Positions 23,701 through 36,649 of a stretch of DNA of 64,000 bases are shown piece after piece. Where the stretch lies: the NCBI GenBank assembly GCA_963969495.1, contig OZ018326.1:149883806-149947805 (forward strand). Direction: 5' to 3'. This DNA is from Ceratothoa steindachneri (taxonomy: Eukaryota; Arthropoda; Malacostraca; Isopoda; Cymothoidae). The notes beneath the pieces are model-generated. The model made no database searches. It was not told the DNA's origin and saw nothing but the letters and a program-made list of their open reading frames with translations. Position numbers and translations under genes: made by a program. Numbering within the stretch: the stretch's first letter is position 1; the number at the start of each line of letters is the position of its first letter.

Positions 23701-25532
23701 CAAGTAAATTTAGTGGACGTGGACTTAAAAAGCTTACATCTGCGTTAGTTAATCCGAAATAACTTCTAAAATATATGAATTATTTGGATCATTTAAATTT
23801 AAATTTAGTTAATTTTCTGGCCTCTTGATATATTTAAAATAGCTAGGTGTGTGAACAGATTCTGAAGAACGATGCTAATGAGCGATGCCTATAATAAACT
23901 ATTTCCATTGAGAACAACTTTCTGCCTACTGGTTTCCGTTCAATCTTCTATCCATTATACTATTCTTTCCCCTAATTCGTGCGTTTTTACTTTATTGTAT
24001 TTCAATATCTAAATATTTCTAAACAATTTTTCCTCGAAATAAACCCATCTTTACCAATATCTTTGTCAAATGTTCGGATTATTTCGCGGAAAGAATCAAG
24101 GGAATAATTTAAACATGACCTTTCCTGTCGAAAGCTGTGCTTTGAGACATTTATTAAGTTATTTTCATCTAGATTCGCCACGATGCTCTCTTAAACAATG
24201 GACTCGCAGAATATCTAACGACTAAAGTAAGTGAAATGCACTCTTTTCACAGTTGGTGTTATATATGCATATCTGAACTGTTTAGAAAATTTTCATGCCT
24301 ATAAGACTTTTTAATATTGCTCACGGGATTTTACCAGTTGGCTTCCTAGTTGTTGAAAATAAATTGGCTAGATTTTATCGGACCCGGCGCTTCCTATATA
24401 TTTATTTGCTTAGTAAAACATCTTATTTGATTCCCTAAAATGTCCCTATTTGAAAGAATTTATTGAATCTCGTATTGCAAGTTTTGTATTTATGACCGAA
24501 AAAAAAATTCGGAATATGTCCAATTGTTGCTTTCATCACAAGCTCCTCAGCATCTTTGATCAGGACCTATTCATGTTGAAGGGGATATAGTTACTCTCCG
24601 AGTACGTTGCTCTGTTTTACATAACTCTAAAATCGTATTCTCTTGTCTTATGACAAGGTCGCTACTTCCTTTTCATATATACCATGTCCGGTTTTTATTT
24701 TGCGCATCACTAGTTAACAAGGATAATAGTACCGCTTCAGATTCTTTCTACTTTTGCCGGTTTTTGAAGATTTATACAATCGTTTCTGTCTGTTCCTGCC
24801 TGCACTTTCGAATCTCACTATTTAGTAATGAAACTTCATAATGTCCGCTAGTACCCCTACGTTTATAACTGAATATTTCCATATTTATATTAAAAGAAGA
24901 AGGTTAAAAAACATCATATATTTCCTCTGTTTATTTAACGTTTAAAATTTTAGCCCAAATTAATAGTTCCCAACTGTTTTGCCAATGTTTATACTCTTTA
25001 ATAATTTTCTTGTCGATTTGTCTACTTTTTGGTGAAGGAAATTATAAATTCACAAATTCACTCGGGAAAATTTTCCTGCGTTTCAATTCAAATGTTTAAG
25101 TTCATAAAATTTAACTCACACCATGTAAACATTTATTTTTTCAAATTAGCAAATGAAACAGACCCATGACATATCTGGCGGATGGAAATTTAATTATTCT
25201 AGAATGCGATTATCTTGGAACTATTCTGAAAGGCAAACAATTGCTCAGGTAAAAAATATGGTCAGGTTGTCTACTGAAAATTAAAGGTTGCTCAGATAAT
25301 GATTATTGCCACTATCATTAGGATACACCAATATTTGTGACACCATTCATGCTGTCGAGAACTTGATGGATAGTGAGAAAAAAATAGAGAAAATTACATT
25401 AGAAGTAAGGATACCACTCGAAATTGCTGCACAGCACACGACTAGTATAAATAACTCTGAATGCCAAACGAGAAGATATCTATTGTTTCTAACTATAAAT
25501 CTCAATGAACCAAATGGAATCGCAAGACCATC

Positions 25533-25534
<2 letters not shown>
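20756..25534. other. AT-rich stretch with no recognisable gene
   Basis: No domain, RNA gene or element end recognised on either strand. The 104-codon minus frame at 22362-22048 and its neighbours are hydrophobic, AT-driven translations without a motif. Confidence 0.55.

Positions 25535-25582
<48 letters not shown>
25535..25582. repeat. (TA)n microsatellite
   Basis: About 24 TA units. They join two unrelated reading segments into the 150-codon plus frame at 25306-25758, which I do not consider a gene because its core is the microsatellite. Confidence 0.95.
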
Positions 25583-25586
<4 letters not shown>

Positions 25587-28500
25587 CTGCAAGTGCTACG
25601 CATTTGAGAGAAATAAAACTAAGGACTTCTACCAAGCAGACAATATATGTTTAAAGAGCACAACCTCCTTTGGTCATTTCTTGATAGAATTTGAGCAAAA
25701 ATCAGATGCGAAGTTGACCATTTGGTATGAAGATCCTCCCCCATCCAATAGAGTTTAACTTAAATAAAATACATAAAGATCAAATAATGAGAAATTATTC
25801 AAATTACATTTCTAAACAAATGGGGAGGCCACATAATTTGGTTAATAAAAGAATTTAAAAGTCCCACTTTCATCCTTGCATCACTTTGATATTTGGTTTA
25901 ATTTTATTCCAATACTATTCTATGGCCTGAGTGTAGAAAACGGTTTGTAGATCCACAAATTTGAGTGAATTGTTCACTTTCCTGTGCTTGAAGCCATGTT
26001 CTTGTATATTACAGTAGGTTCTCTAATCATCCCCCGTGGATTATTGATCCTGACACACTAATAATTGTGTTATATGCAGAAGTATTACAGGATGTCATTT
26101 GTCCACAATTTCCATGTAGTTATACTTGGCGTGGTGCTGGTACCGATCATTTCAAACACTCAGATAGGAGTGCGAAATCCTCTGCCCCGATGATATTTCA
26201 GTTTGTAAGAAAAACACTATACATCGATATGCAAAACTGTTCCTAAACCACTAAGTTACACTGGGTTAGCCGGAAGATATATACTATCCACTTCACAGAA
26301 AAACATGAAACAGTAGATCATGGCTTTCTCAAAAAACACACCACAAAGTGAACGTCTTAATCATTCATTCACTAATTAGTTCACCCAGGCCTAAAGTGGC
26401 CTAGACTGGTAAAACCAATCAAGTCCTTATATACATTGTAGATTTATACTTGGCACCATTTTGCGTCTAGTATTCCAAGCATAGCCAACATTAGCTTTGG
26501 CCTACTTAGTTTAGTTTATTACATTATCACAAGAAGTACATTTTACTTAACTTTTCTAAATTCCACGTTCATAAGCCAATTAATGACTGGCAGAGAACTT
26601 TCATTTAGCAAGGCGACAGCAGAAATTTCTAGGAAGATATCTCGCTAATGGTGCTGGTGATAATGAGTACATGAATATAATTGTCCTAGATATAAACCAC
26701 ACAATTTTTTTTTAAATGGATAAAGCTAAGTTGCTTCACATTTAGATCCATTTTTTCTACTTTGCCTTCATTTGGTGCTTGGAATTGTGAGGTTGCATGT
26801 TTAATTTTCTAGATGAGTTATTCTTTATGAATATGTTGAGAAAAGGCTTTGTGAAAAGCGAGTTAAAATTTTGCATCATATAAAGATCATCCCCAAGGCT
26901 AAATCGTATGAAGATCTTCTCACCAACCTAACCTACTAGGGAGAATGGAGGATCTTAATATGATCCGCAAAGTGATAACTTAAATAAAAAGAAGCATTGA
27001 AATAAAAGAAGAAAAATTTACAGATATGTAAAAAAGAAAGATCACTGAGCCAAATACAATAATATTCAATGGTATAGCAATGGTGGATGGAAAAGAGGCC
27101 AAGGAGTTCATCATTTCTATCATGTATGCTTATCTTGCCAGCGTTGCAAATCTTGCATCTTTAGACGCTTTGGTTTTACCCCTTTGTACATAAGAGATGT
27201 GAGATGAAGAAGTCATATATTCTTCAAATTCATCATACGAATATATATTACATTTGAAATTCAGAAATGAAGAGCAAGAAAATAGAGGAAACAGCGATGA
27301 TGAGGCGTAATGATGATCAAATTTCACCCACGAGAGACGAATGCCCGATTTCCTCTCCAGATCGGATGGAGAGAAGACGGAAAGGAAAAGAATAGGACCC
27401 CACCTGCTCTATGAAAAGAAACAGCGCAGCAAATTGGTCGGAAATTCAAAGAATGAAGACCGGGACTTGGCTTCTTTTGCTTACGAAGACGAAATTCTTC
27501 CCCAAAACCGGACATGGCTTGGTCGAGGAAGGATTTTCTTATGATGGCTCCCAATTTACAATAAATATATTGGCTTCTTCCCGGTATAATTTCTCGCCCA
27601 CAAAAACTTCGAAAAACAATATCTGTCGAAATAATACACAGTCCAACAAGGAAGAAGTAGAAAAAAACTTTAAAGAACCATAAACATAGGTCCTCAAAGA
27701 CAATATTATAAAATGAATGTTGCCACATTTAAAATAACGTAAAGGTGAAATAAATCAATTTTAAATATTAAAAAGAAAGGAATAAATAAAAAAAATGACC
27801 GAATGTGAATTTATAGAAGAAATAGTTAAAAGTATCAGTGTAATAATTAGCTCAATAAATAATAAAAATATTAGTAACACAAAGACAAATAAAATTATAA
27901 CAATATCTACAAAGTGCAAGTGGAAAATAAGAAAAATCTTGAACTATAAGGTAAAAAATATTAGGGATTTAAAGTTAGTAATAATAAATATAATATTTAT
28001 TTTAGTGATTAAACGGCAAAATAAAGTGTATGAGAAGAATATCTACGACATACATATTGTAAGTACATTTGTATTTAAATCTTTAAAATTTGAAATAATG
28101 TAATAGTTAATATCATGTTAATGTACGTGTATTAATTAACAAAATAGTGATATAAGGAAATCACGTCAAGAATTAATAGAGTTAGATGGATATAAAAATT
28201 TAATAAGAATATCTAACTTTAAAGATTACAAAAGAATACAACCTAAGATAGATGGAAATTAATAATGGAGGAAAGCAATTGAGATTATTAAGTATTGTAA
28301 GGCATTTGAACAGCCAGACTCCATGAATTATGATGGGAAGATAACTTAGCGTCTCAGAAATTCAACACTTTAGATACGTGAACAAATCACAAATATCAGG
28401 ATATATGAAAAACATGAATTGGAGATTTGCAGTCCATGTCACAAGATTTGTAGACGATAAATGCACCAGAAAAATTAACATTTGGACTCTTTTCGATAAA

Positions 28501-29734
28501 AAAAGCAAAAAGATTTTAAAAAAACCGATGAAGAGTTGATATTCCAAAATATGCTAAAAATGAAAACAAATTATACAATTTAAGAAAATTTTGAAAGGAT
28601 TTCTCTCAACATTGTGAGGCAAATACTTAAAAAATAATGATAAAGGAATAATTGGCTATTAGTTCCTCTTATTTGAGTAGTCTATCGCCTCATTTCTTAC
28701 TTTAGTGTAGAAGAAGTTCTATAAATAAACGCAATTTAAAATGTAAAAAAGTTAAAGAAAACTAAAGTTTTAAAGATTTCCCATTTGGTAAACAGTCCAT
28801 TTAATTTTCATGTGTTTTAAAACAGGAAAGTTCCAAAAAGAGAGATAGGATTTGTGTTTTATTACAAGAAATAATTATTTGAAGGATTGATACTGAGAAA
28901 TAAATCTCATTTATTTGCACTAATTGATATTTATATATTTCACTGTATCTTAAAGCGTGATATACTCGAAGTAAATTAATTTTTTCGTAAGTTTGGTGAA
29001 GTTAGATGAAACGCGAGTGTAAAATTTGCCGTGAAAACGCAAATAGTGAGCTTCGATTGGAGAATTATACTTCAATGCATCGAGGAGTGAATTACTCAGC
29101 TGAGATCTTTGAAGTTGAACAGCAGACAACAGTTCTTATGGTTCTCAGTGGCGATCGATATGTTTGGTTTGTCAGAAGTTTCCTGGGCGAGTAGAATAAG
29201 GATGCTCTCTAACATTTAAAATGCTCTAAAGTGATTGAATGAATGTGTTTCTATTTCATTGGCTCTTTTACCTCATACGACTCTGTATTCGGAGATGTGA
29301 AGATTATATTATAGTTCTTATATTCTATTTGTATGTGCTTCTTGAGAAGGGGTATTGCAACTCCTCTTCGCAATTAGAAGAATTCTTCGAGGCACTGAGT
29401 TTACTCGATTTAGTATGCCGTCCGTATACTCAGCTGATTATATTCGGTAAATATGGCCAGGTTGCTTTTGGCAAGGGGGCACAGGTAACTAGGTAAGGCA
29501 GTGAAGGGGATTATGGGAAAGAGAAAAAAAGCATTAGGTGTGCAAAGAGGTACAAAGATGTCTAGAGATCAGGCTAATATTTCTCTTTGTGTGTTGTTAT
29601 TTTAGCATTTATTTTGCGTTATGTTTTGAGCTTGGCGTTTAAGCCGATGTATTTATTTGGTGCTTTTTAATTTTCTTTCGCTTGCGCTTTAAATAGTGTT
29701 TTTTATGTTGTTTCTTTTTTGGTAGATTTTATTA
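25583..29734. other. AT-rich stretch, one GC-richer patch with frames on both strands
   Basis: Mostly AT-rich and unassigned. The patch 27324-27728 has higher GC and long frames on both strands: 134 codons minus, 67 and 90 codons plus. The plus product is basic and the minus product is Phe/Cys-rich; I recognise neither. It could be an exon, an untranslated region or an old element. Another plus frame at 29006-29194 (62 codons, CxxC near the start) is also unassigned. Confidence 0.4.
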
Positions 29735-31080
29735 TCACATTGAGGTAATTCGTGTTACATTCAGTTTAAATTTCAAGTCGGTTGTTTTATTCAAAACTTT
29801 GGGGAATTGGGATAAGGTATTTGTTCGACAAATTCCTGTTATTACTTCATTTTTAAATAGATATTTTGTTATATGTACCTCGATATCTCGGCTCTCTGTT
29901 TGATGCCGGGCTCTACACTTCCTCGGTGGGAAACTTTGCACTTTTATTTCTCTTACATTATTCTGTTTAGCGTCGACTGAGTATTGTGCATTTGTTTTGT
30001 TTTTTTCTCTTTTCCAAGTTTTATAGTTACGATATTCCTCTGTATCTTTGCTTGTCGAATCAGTATCTTTCTTTTGTTCTTCGTCTCTTTGGCTGTTCTT
30101 AGGTCTTAAGGGGATGACATATTGTTCTATTTCGATTTCGGTGATCAGTGGTATTTCTTCATATCTATTCACCATTTTGAATACCTTTGATTACTTGAAG
30201 TTTTAGAAGATCTTGAGCTGAGGACAAGACGGTAAGATTAGAAAAAATACTATCGTTATCTTGCGTTTATTCACTTGTTTTCTGGGTCACAGGTGTGAAT
30301 CTCATTGTTCATGTTTGAAATTATTTTCTTTCTCTTCTAGCAGCTTAGAGCCACGGGTCTATGTTTACAAAAGGACTTTAAGAACCTCTTTGTCTTCAGA
30401 TTGCAGTTACGGAATTGGTGACTATCTTCTCTATAAAGGGAACAGAGCGTGTTTTCTTTTAGGGGGCAAGTAATATTCGTGTGTGCTTCCATATTCTAAC
30501 AGGTGAAGGACATTTGTATGTTATAAAACATTGCCTCTTCAATATTTTCGGAGAGGATTTTCAGATTATGTGCGATGCTCTCATTATCTGCTATCTTTGC
30601 CATTTCAATTATTTGGAACATAAATTTAAATACGTTTTAATGGTTATTGAATTTTAGGACTTCTATTTCTTTATCCCACTTGTGTTGTTCTTCTATTTCC
30701 GTTGTAAGTTTTTCTATAGCATATTTACGCACTGAGCTCTCGACCAAATTCATATATGACACTTGTGTTGGCCAGTAATTGTGTTTGGGTTTTCATTTTC
30801 AGTTAAACTGCTCAATCGTTGTTTATCCTTCCTTTGTTGGAAGTCGCTCGAATTCGTTTGTTTACACGGATAATGCGATGTTGCATGATAGATCTTCAAA
30901 AATCTTAAGCATGGCAATTTTGTAGCGCGACAAAAAGTGCTTCACAAACACCACTTCTGCTAAGGGTTTATTTTTCATCCTAAGATTCTCAGTGGAACCA
31001 TCTTCGCGGCGGATTCCATTTGTTTTACGGAAGTAGGCTTTTGATTTTTCGTCATGTGTTGGCTTCTTTTTGTGTACTCT
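29735..31080 (-). pseudogene. Second Jockey-like LINE gag (ORF1) remnant
   Basis: The minus strand, read through stops and frameshifts, gives a gag-like protein. It has a basic N-terminus near 31060, then VRKYAIEKLTTEIEEQHKW, FMFQIIEMAKIADN and NLKILSENIEEAMFYNIQ. Three knuckle remnants follow: TC-stop-NMEAHTNITC, CSLYREDSHQFRNC, and FCKHRPVALSC. This is the same three-knuckle plan as LINE-A ORF1, but the sequence is clearly a different family. The longest open piece (30175-29735, 146 codons) is the charged tail and has no domain I know. No ORF2 follows at lower coordinates, so the insertion is incomplete. The plus frame at 30261-30473 is a shadow. Confidence 0.6.
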
Positions 31081-31149
31081 TTTCTATGTTAAACCGTATT
31101 TTTTTAGGTGAGCGTGTGAGACGAGTATTTTTCACTAACTCTATAATTT

Positions 31150-31592
31150 AAGAAGGGAATTTTTTGGACTATTTGAATAATAATTTCATCTTAGTTTGGT
31201 TATGACATGTTTTTTTATCAAAGTTATTTCTAATAATTCTTTTATAATATCAAAAAAAATGGTGAAGTTCAGAAATAAATATAAGTATCGAAATTTTGTG
31301 AATTTTTAAAACCCAAAGAATTACAAATGGTGAAGTTCAGAAAATTTATTTTTATATATCTTCTATAACTATATTTTATAACTCTATATTTTAGCAACGT
31401 GATATTTTGAAAGGGGGGGAAATTTAGTTTAGAATTCCTTCATCAAATTATTATAATTGGCGAAATTCAGATCATTTATAAAAAATTTAACCAGGGCTGG
31501 GTTTTTTTTAGATTTTAAATTTTAATCTTAGTAGGGAAGCGCAAGCTTCCCAAGTAGGGGGGAGTGGCGAAGCTATTGTCTGGTTATTTTAT
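31150..31592 (+). repeat. Dispersed repeat family R1, copy 1
   Basis: An AT-rich, roughly 440-bp block whose reverse complement recurs at 54140-54523. Shared landmarks: TTTGGTTATGACATGT, AAACCCAAAGAATTACAAAT, a G-run after TTTTGAAA (31410-31427), AATTATTATAATTGGCGA, and a terminal region with a near-palindrome (31510-31530) followed by a perfect hairpin with 7-bp arms 31534-31540 and 31545-31551. There is no coding potential. It is probably a non-autonomous element, but I cannot name the class. Confidence 0.7.
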
Positions 31593-31689
31593 ATGGAATG
31601 ACTGTGTCGCCCTTAAACTACTTTTAGGTCGCGCTATTTAAGAACTGCCAAAATGAAAGATGAAGAAGCATGGCTTGATGAATCCGAGT

Positions 31690-31960
31690 GAAGCCTGCTA
31701 AGGGATCACTCTTAGCTGACATGCCGATTGGTGGCTGAATCAACTACCACTACTAGGGGAGATACTTGCTTGTGAGTAAGGATAACGTGACTAGTTTGTT
31801 TGTAGTCCTGGATTGACCCTGTCTGTTGGGGCCAATATCCTTCCAATGGAGTTTGCATTCCTTCACCCAGCCGGAATACCTCTGGCATTGGGATCCGATG
31901 TTGACTATACCTCAAACCTGTTTCTTCCAAGGCCTTAATTATTTTTAGTCAAATTTTACC
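31690..31960. other. GC-richer patch with a 72-codon minus frame
   Basis: The minus frame 31930-31712 begins MEETGLRYSQHRIPMPEVF. It stands out from its AT-rich surroundings, but I do not recognise the product. It may be a piece of an old element next to repeat R1. Confidence 0.3.
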
Positions 31961-32161
31961 AGTATATTTATATCGGGGTTTCCTTGAGGCAGTTACTCAG
32001 GCGAGTTAACTTTAGGGCGCATTGGTAGAAATGATGGTGGTGATGTTGTGGGTGGGGAGGGGTAGGCCCTCATTTATTCTTACTGTTCTTCTTTAATATA
32101 TTCTCTTTTGTGCTGTTTAAATCCAGTGTGCTTCTTACTTCAGGATGGTTGCTTTTAATAA

Positions 32162-32352
32162 ACACTGTCTCTTTTATAGAGTGAGAAAGATCTCCCGGGA
32201 ATGACATTTATCTTTATTGAAATAGGTATGGAATGGTTGTCTTATCCCTTTGAGTCAGAAAATCACCCATAAATAAATTCGAAGTTGCTTATCCTAATAA
32301 TATGGATAATTCTTGACGATCTTTGATGCTAAGGTCCTCAAAAAGTGCCTTT
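32162..32352 (+). repeat. Large inverted repeat, left arm
   Basis: About 190 bp whose reverse complement, with scattered mismatches, is at 32955-33160. Shared stretches include ATGACATTTATCTTTATTGA, GACGATCTTTGATGCTA and GGTCCTCAAAA. The spacer of about 600 bp has no gene that I recognise. Confidence 0.85.
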
Positions 32353-32954
32353 CAATAGAAAATTTGAAGAGAATATGCGGGCAACATTTTATTGAACCAA
32401 GGGTGGGAAAGATGCTTAACACAGCAGGCAGATCATTCTTCATCCTAGACATAAGAAATCTAGAAATCACATTTTTCCATGTAGCATCGATTATTCAGAT
32501 TTAAAAACCATAAAGTCTCAAAGCTGCAACATAAAGCTCAATGAGCCCCTAAAGATTGAGTACGATCGACGAATAAGAAGTGCGTGACATGTAAGCTCTT
32601 GTAAAAGAAAAACTTTGAAATCAATTCAGAATCATTAATATCCAGGCTTCTTCAAATGTTTGGTCGTTTTTGTTAAATTTTTCCCCCTCAACGAGAGAAA
32701 CAAATCTATTTTCCCCGAGTTTCTTAATTATTACCTATCATTGACGGCAGGTCAATAATCTAGAAAACCTAATGAACTTATAGAGTATTTTATGTCGTAT
32801 TTTTCCGCTTTTATTAACACATACTTTTTGCTATAGATTCATATTAACCTTAAATGAAACTTTAGAATTTTTTTTTTAAATATTGCTATTTTGCGCGCCT
32901 CCCTCTTGCTCATAGTTCTCTTTAAAATTTTGACAACATTGTCTACTCTTCTTT

Positions 32955-33160
32955 TCGGTTAAAGGCACCTTTTGAGGACCTGTAGCATCAAAGATCGTCC
33001 GAAAATTATCCAAATAATTAGGATAGGCAACTTCGATTTTATTCATGGGCAATTTTTTGACTCAGAGGGAGAACACAAGTATTCTATACTTATTTCAATA
33101 AAGATAAATGTCATACCCGAGAGTTCTTTCTTACTCTTTGAAAGGAACAATGTCTACTAA
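32955..33160 (-). repeat. Large inverted repeat, right arm
   Basis: Partner of 32162-32352. The arms have diverged, so the structure is old. The 62-codon plus frame at 32972-33160 lies in the arm and has no motif. Confidence 0.85.
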
Positions 33161-33216
33161 GTCATCTAGCCTAAAGTTAATTGTGTCGGAATAGCCTTTT
33201 TTTATCTTAGTAAATC

Positions 33217-33350
33217 GAGCCGATGAATTGCCACTTTTTCCAAAAAAGCTATTAAAATTGCTCTATAAAGATTCCAACGTTGCCTGTATAGATATTAACA
33301 CTCGCTGACTATCTGTTATCCAAATGCATCTTGGTTATATTTTTTATTAT
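33217..33350 (+). repeat. Dispersed repeat family R2, copy 1
   Basis: A block of about 134 bp repeated in the same orientation at 34634-34772. Shared landmarks: GAGCCGATGAATTG, AAGCTATTAAAATTGCTCTA, ACGTTGCCT, CTCGCTGACTATCTGTTATC. It starts just after the right arm of the large inverted repeat. Confidence 0.85.
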
Positions 33351-33399
33351 TCAACCGAACAGACATGTTTACCGATCACTCCTCGCTCCGAAATATATT

Positions 33400-34020
33400 T
33401 AGAGGTATATTCAGGGACCGAGCTGCAAGCTACCTAGCGCATCCACGGGTGGCAGATTGTGGAACGTCCATCAGATATGATAGGTAAGTGTGAAAAAAAC
33501 AAGCTTTAACTTGATGAATAAACAGTCGCGGATCAAAGAACACTAGTGTCTGCAGGAAGTAGAGAAGTATAAACTGGTAACCCATATCTCAAATAAAGTC
33601 TAGACGAGACCTATGACGACACTATGTTAAGGTGAGATGAAGCCACCTTTAAATAAACCTCTACCAGCGCTTGCCTTGCGCTCAAGCCCATGATGTATCT
33701 AAAGGCTAAGAGGCCATACTCAAACAGAGAAATTTCCCCCAGGATAGGTCAAGCAAGCCACCTGGGTATTAATTTGTGCTAGAAAAACGCATGAGGTACT
33801 TAAACGAAATGGCTACATGTCCCAGGCAGCCCTTAAGTGGGCAAGAGGTGAGAGGAATCTCCGGTTCTGAATCAGTGAATAAACTTAAAAACACTGACGG
33901 AAGTGGAGGATCAATGAAGATAAGAAGAATAGGAGAATGGAGGTTGTTTCGGAGAAGTACGACAACTGAGAGATAGGTAGTATCTACATAGAGGATGATG
34001 ATGATGATTATGATGATGAT
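33400..34020 (+). mobile_element. GC-richer block ending in a GAT tail, unclassified
   Basis: The block is compositionally distinct (higher GC) from its flanks and ends in a GATGATGATGATGAT-type tail at 33993-34019. That end is typical of some non-LTR elements (RTE-like) and of short interspersed elements. No RT motif is present; the 66-codon plus frame at 33776-33976 is unassigned. It is probably a 5'-truncated or non-autonomous copy. Confidence 0.4.
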
Positions 34021-34633
34021 CTTGTAAAAAAATACACGCGTAACCTATCCCCTGGTTCTCAACCACATTTACTATTAATTATTTCATGAGTAACAAATTT
34101 TATGAAAATTCTTTGCGTAAATTATTTATATCATTAAATCAGTAAACTTTTGTAGATTTTCGATCAGAAAATGTGTTAAAAATGGCATGAACCCATTATT
34201 CGGTAATAGAGTAGCGGTGTTGTGTGAGGGAAAGAACAAGACATCAACCTTCACGTACATATGGATTAAAAGATGATCTAGATTCTAGAACATTGACTCA
34301 AAGTAAGTGCAACCACGGCTCGATAACCTTTTCACATCAATATTTGAGAGCTCGGCAGAAGTAATCACTGAACTATATCTTATATTAAGCCTGCCTTGTT
34401 ATCTAAGGTATTCTGTCCCTTTCTAAATACTGGACAAGGTTTTAGAGGTACATAATAATGCTTTTGAACTATCAGAGTGTTAATAAGGTAATGAATTAAG
34501 TGTAATTCTCCTGCCACATTTAGTACTATAATATAAACCTTTTTTGTTTTAAACCTTGGTATCTGGCTCCTCGTTGGGACAGGGATTTAGAAGTTAATCA
34601 TTTCATGATAGCCGGGTTTTATCTAACCAACTA

Positions 34634-34772
34634 GAGCCGATGAATTGACACTTTTTACAAAAAGCTATTAAAATTGCTCTATAAATTTTCCTACGTTGCC
34701 TCTATAGATATCAGTACTCGCTGACTATCTGTTATCCGAATGAATCCGGATTATATAATTTCTTATAATATC
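34634..34772 (+). repeat. Dispersed repeat family R2, copy 2
   Basis: Direct-orientation partner of 33217-33350, about 1.4 kb away. Confidence 0.85.
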
Positions 34773-36649
34773 GAAACGATTGACGATAATTAAAAAGCGT
34801 TCGAATGAATGTGTCAGAATCTTGTTTCAGTGGATTGATTAAAGTAATTGCCTTTGGTGGGATTAAAGTACAATGTTTTATAACCACTTTGTGACATGTA
34901 TCAGGACAAATTCTCCCAGAGAATTTTTCCAAGGACTAAATTTCTCCACAATTGAAAAATAATTTATTTAGCTTCTTATTAACTATAGGTTTGATCAGTT
35001 TAGATTAGGTTCGAGGGCGAGGGGAATTTTTCTGCCCAGACTTTACTTTCGAGTGATGGAGGGCCATTTGTATTCGAGTTGATTTTGTCCTAAAAGCATT
35101 AACAATTTTTTTGGGGGGGGCGGGAGTCGGAAAGAACATGCTAATAAAAGCATTTGTTTAATTTTCAATTTGTTTTCCTTTAGGTTTATGTAGTAAAGGC
35201 TAGCAGATGAATTTGTATCCATTCTCAACATAGTCTTTATCACCTTCACTTCTGGAATTCTGTATTATTGATGGGTAAACATCATATTTTAATTAGCAAG
35301 ATAAATTCTCTAGTTTTAAGGTTAATTAAAGAAGTTTATGATTGATGCCCTGTTGCAGTCTTTAAATCTTTATATCAAATTTGGGAGTTATTTTGCGAAA
35401 TCAAAGTGATACTTTTTTGTCTTTCTTTTTGTGTTTAATACATTTGTATGTAATAAGTTTCTATTTTAATTTTCTAATTTTATGCTTTTTAAAGAAATTC
35501 ATATTAAAACTTCATTCATAAAAGGTGAGGTGATGTCTTTACTGTCATGAGTAATTCAAATTGGATTGGCTCTCCTCAAAAGGGACACAGGTTCTGTATA
35601 AAAACAATGGATAGTCTGACAGGAATAATCCCGATTGATGGACTATGAATAGTCTATGATGTGTAAGAGTCAAATATCCAAAATAGCAGATGAGTGGCCA
35701 CAGCTGAATTACCACTCAGGTATAGGAATCTTAGTGGCCGAGATGGAGAAGATCCTATCAATATCACGGCAGCAGAAAGTAGTAAGATCCTCCCTTTTTC
35801 TAACCTGACTCCGCCTCTTCCTTTTATTATATTGCCCGAGTTATGATGAATGGCTTTTGTACTCTTTGTTCCTCTCATTCAGAGGGGGAGTGAAAAAAAT
35901 AACGGGTGCATTAACTACAGGGAGTTAAACAGTGAAATGATGCAAAGTAAAATAAAAAGAGTTATGGTCGCCAAGATTTTCGAGCAACCTTTACTTTTCT
36001 TTGTTCAGACTGACGATTGCTAAAGAAAATATATTGAAATTCAGCCATTTCTGAACATTTTAATGACAATCATTTAGCATGTGACAGATGGTCAGAGGTC
36101 CGATTATATGTCTCCTTGCAAAAGAGTGAAATCGATATAAGCAAATGCATCTTTTATTCAATTCATTTTTGATAACACATTTCTCAAGTTGGACAAAGAG
36201 AGGAAGTGATCCCTCTAAAAGATTCGTTTTTTTGCTCGTTTTACTTCTCTACGGATCTTTTTACTTCCCGATAAAAGTGGTAATATATCCTTTTTTACAT
36301 TCAACTCATATTTTTTTTTCCCCCAAAAGCTGAACCATTTGCCTTCGAAGAGGAAGGGATCAGGCTCAAGTAGAAACAAAAACATTAACTAATCCACAAT
36401 CAAAGAAGGATGGCCATCTAAAAAGTGTTCTCAGGGCTTAAATTCATACCATGTTCTTTACATTGGTATTAAACTCTAAAGTCAGCATTTTGGGTGAAGA
36501 ACTCTTGTCAGCAGTGGCGAGATTCATGGCTCCTATTTGTTTTTATATAGAGAATTCAAAGCAGCAGCATGATATCAAAATTTGTGGTAACTTAAAATTA
36601 ATGTGGGAGCCACCGAGGTGAAAAACTACTTTATTAATTAATATAAAGA
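34773..36649. other. AT-rich stretch with no recognisable gene
   Basis: A somewhat GC-richer piece at 35560-35890 has open frames on both strands (74 codons minus at 35878-35654). I cannot assign it. The rest is AT-rich without signal. Confidence 0.45.

Noticed and set aside
25306..25758. 150-codon plus frame
   Set aside because: Its middle is a TA array and the flanking parts show no motif; chance joining by a stop-free repeat.
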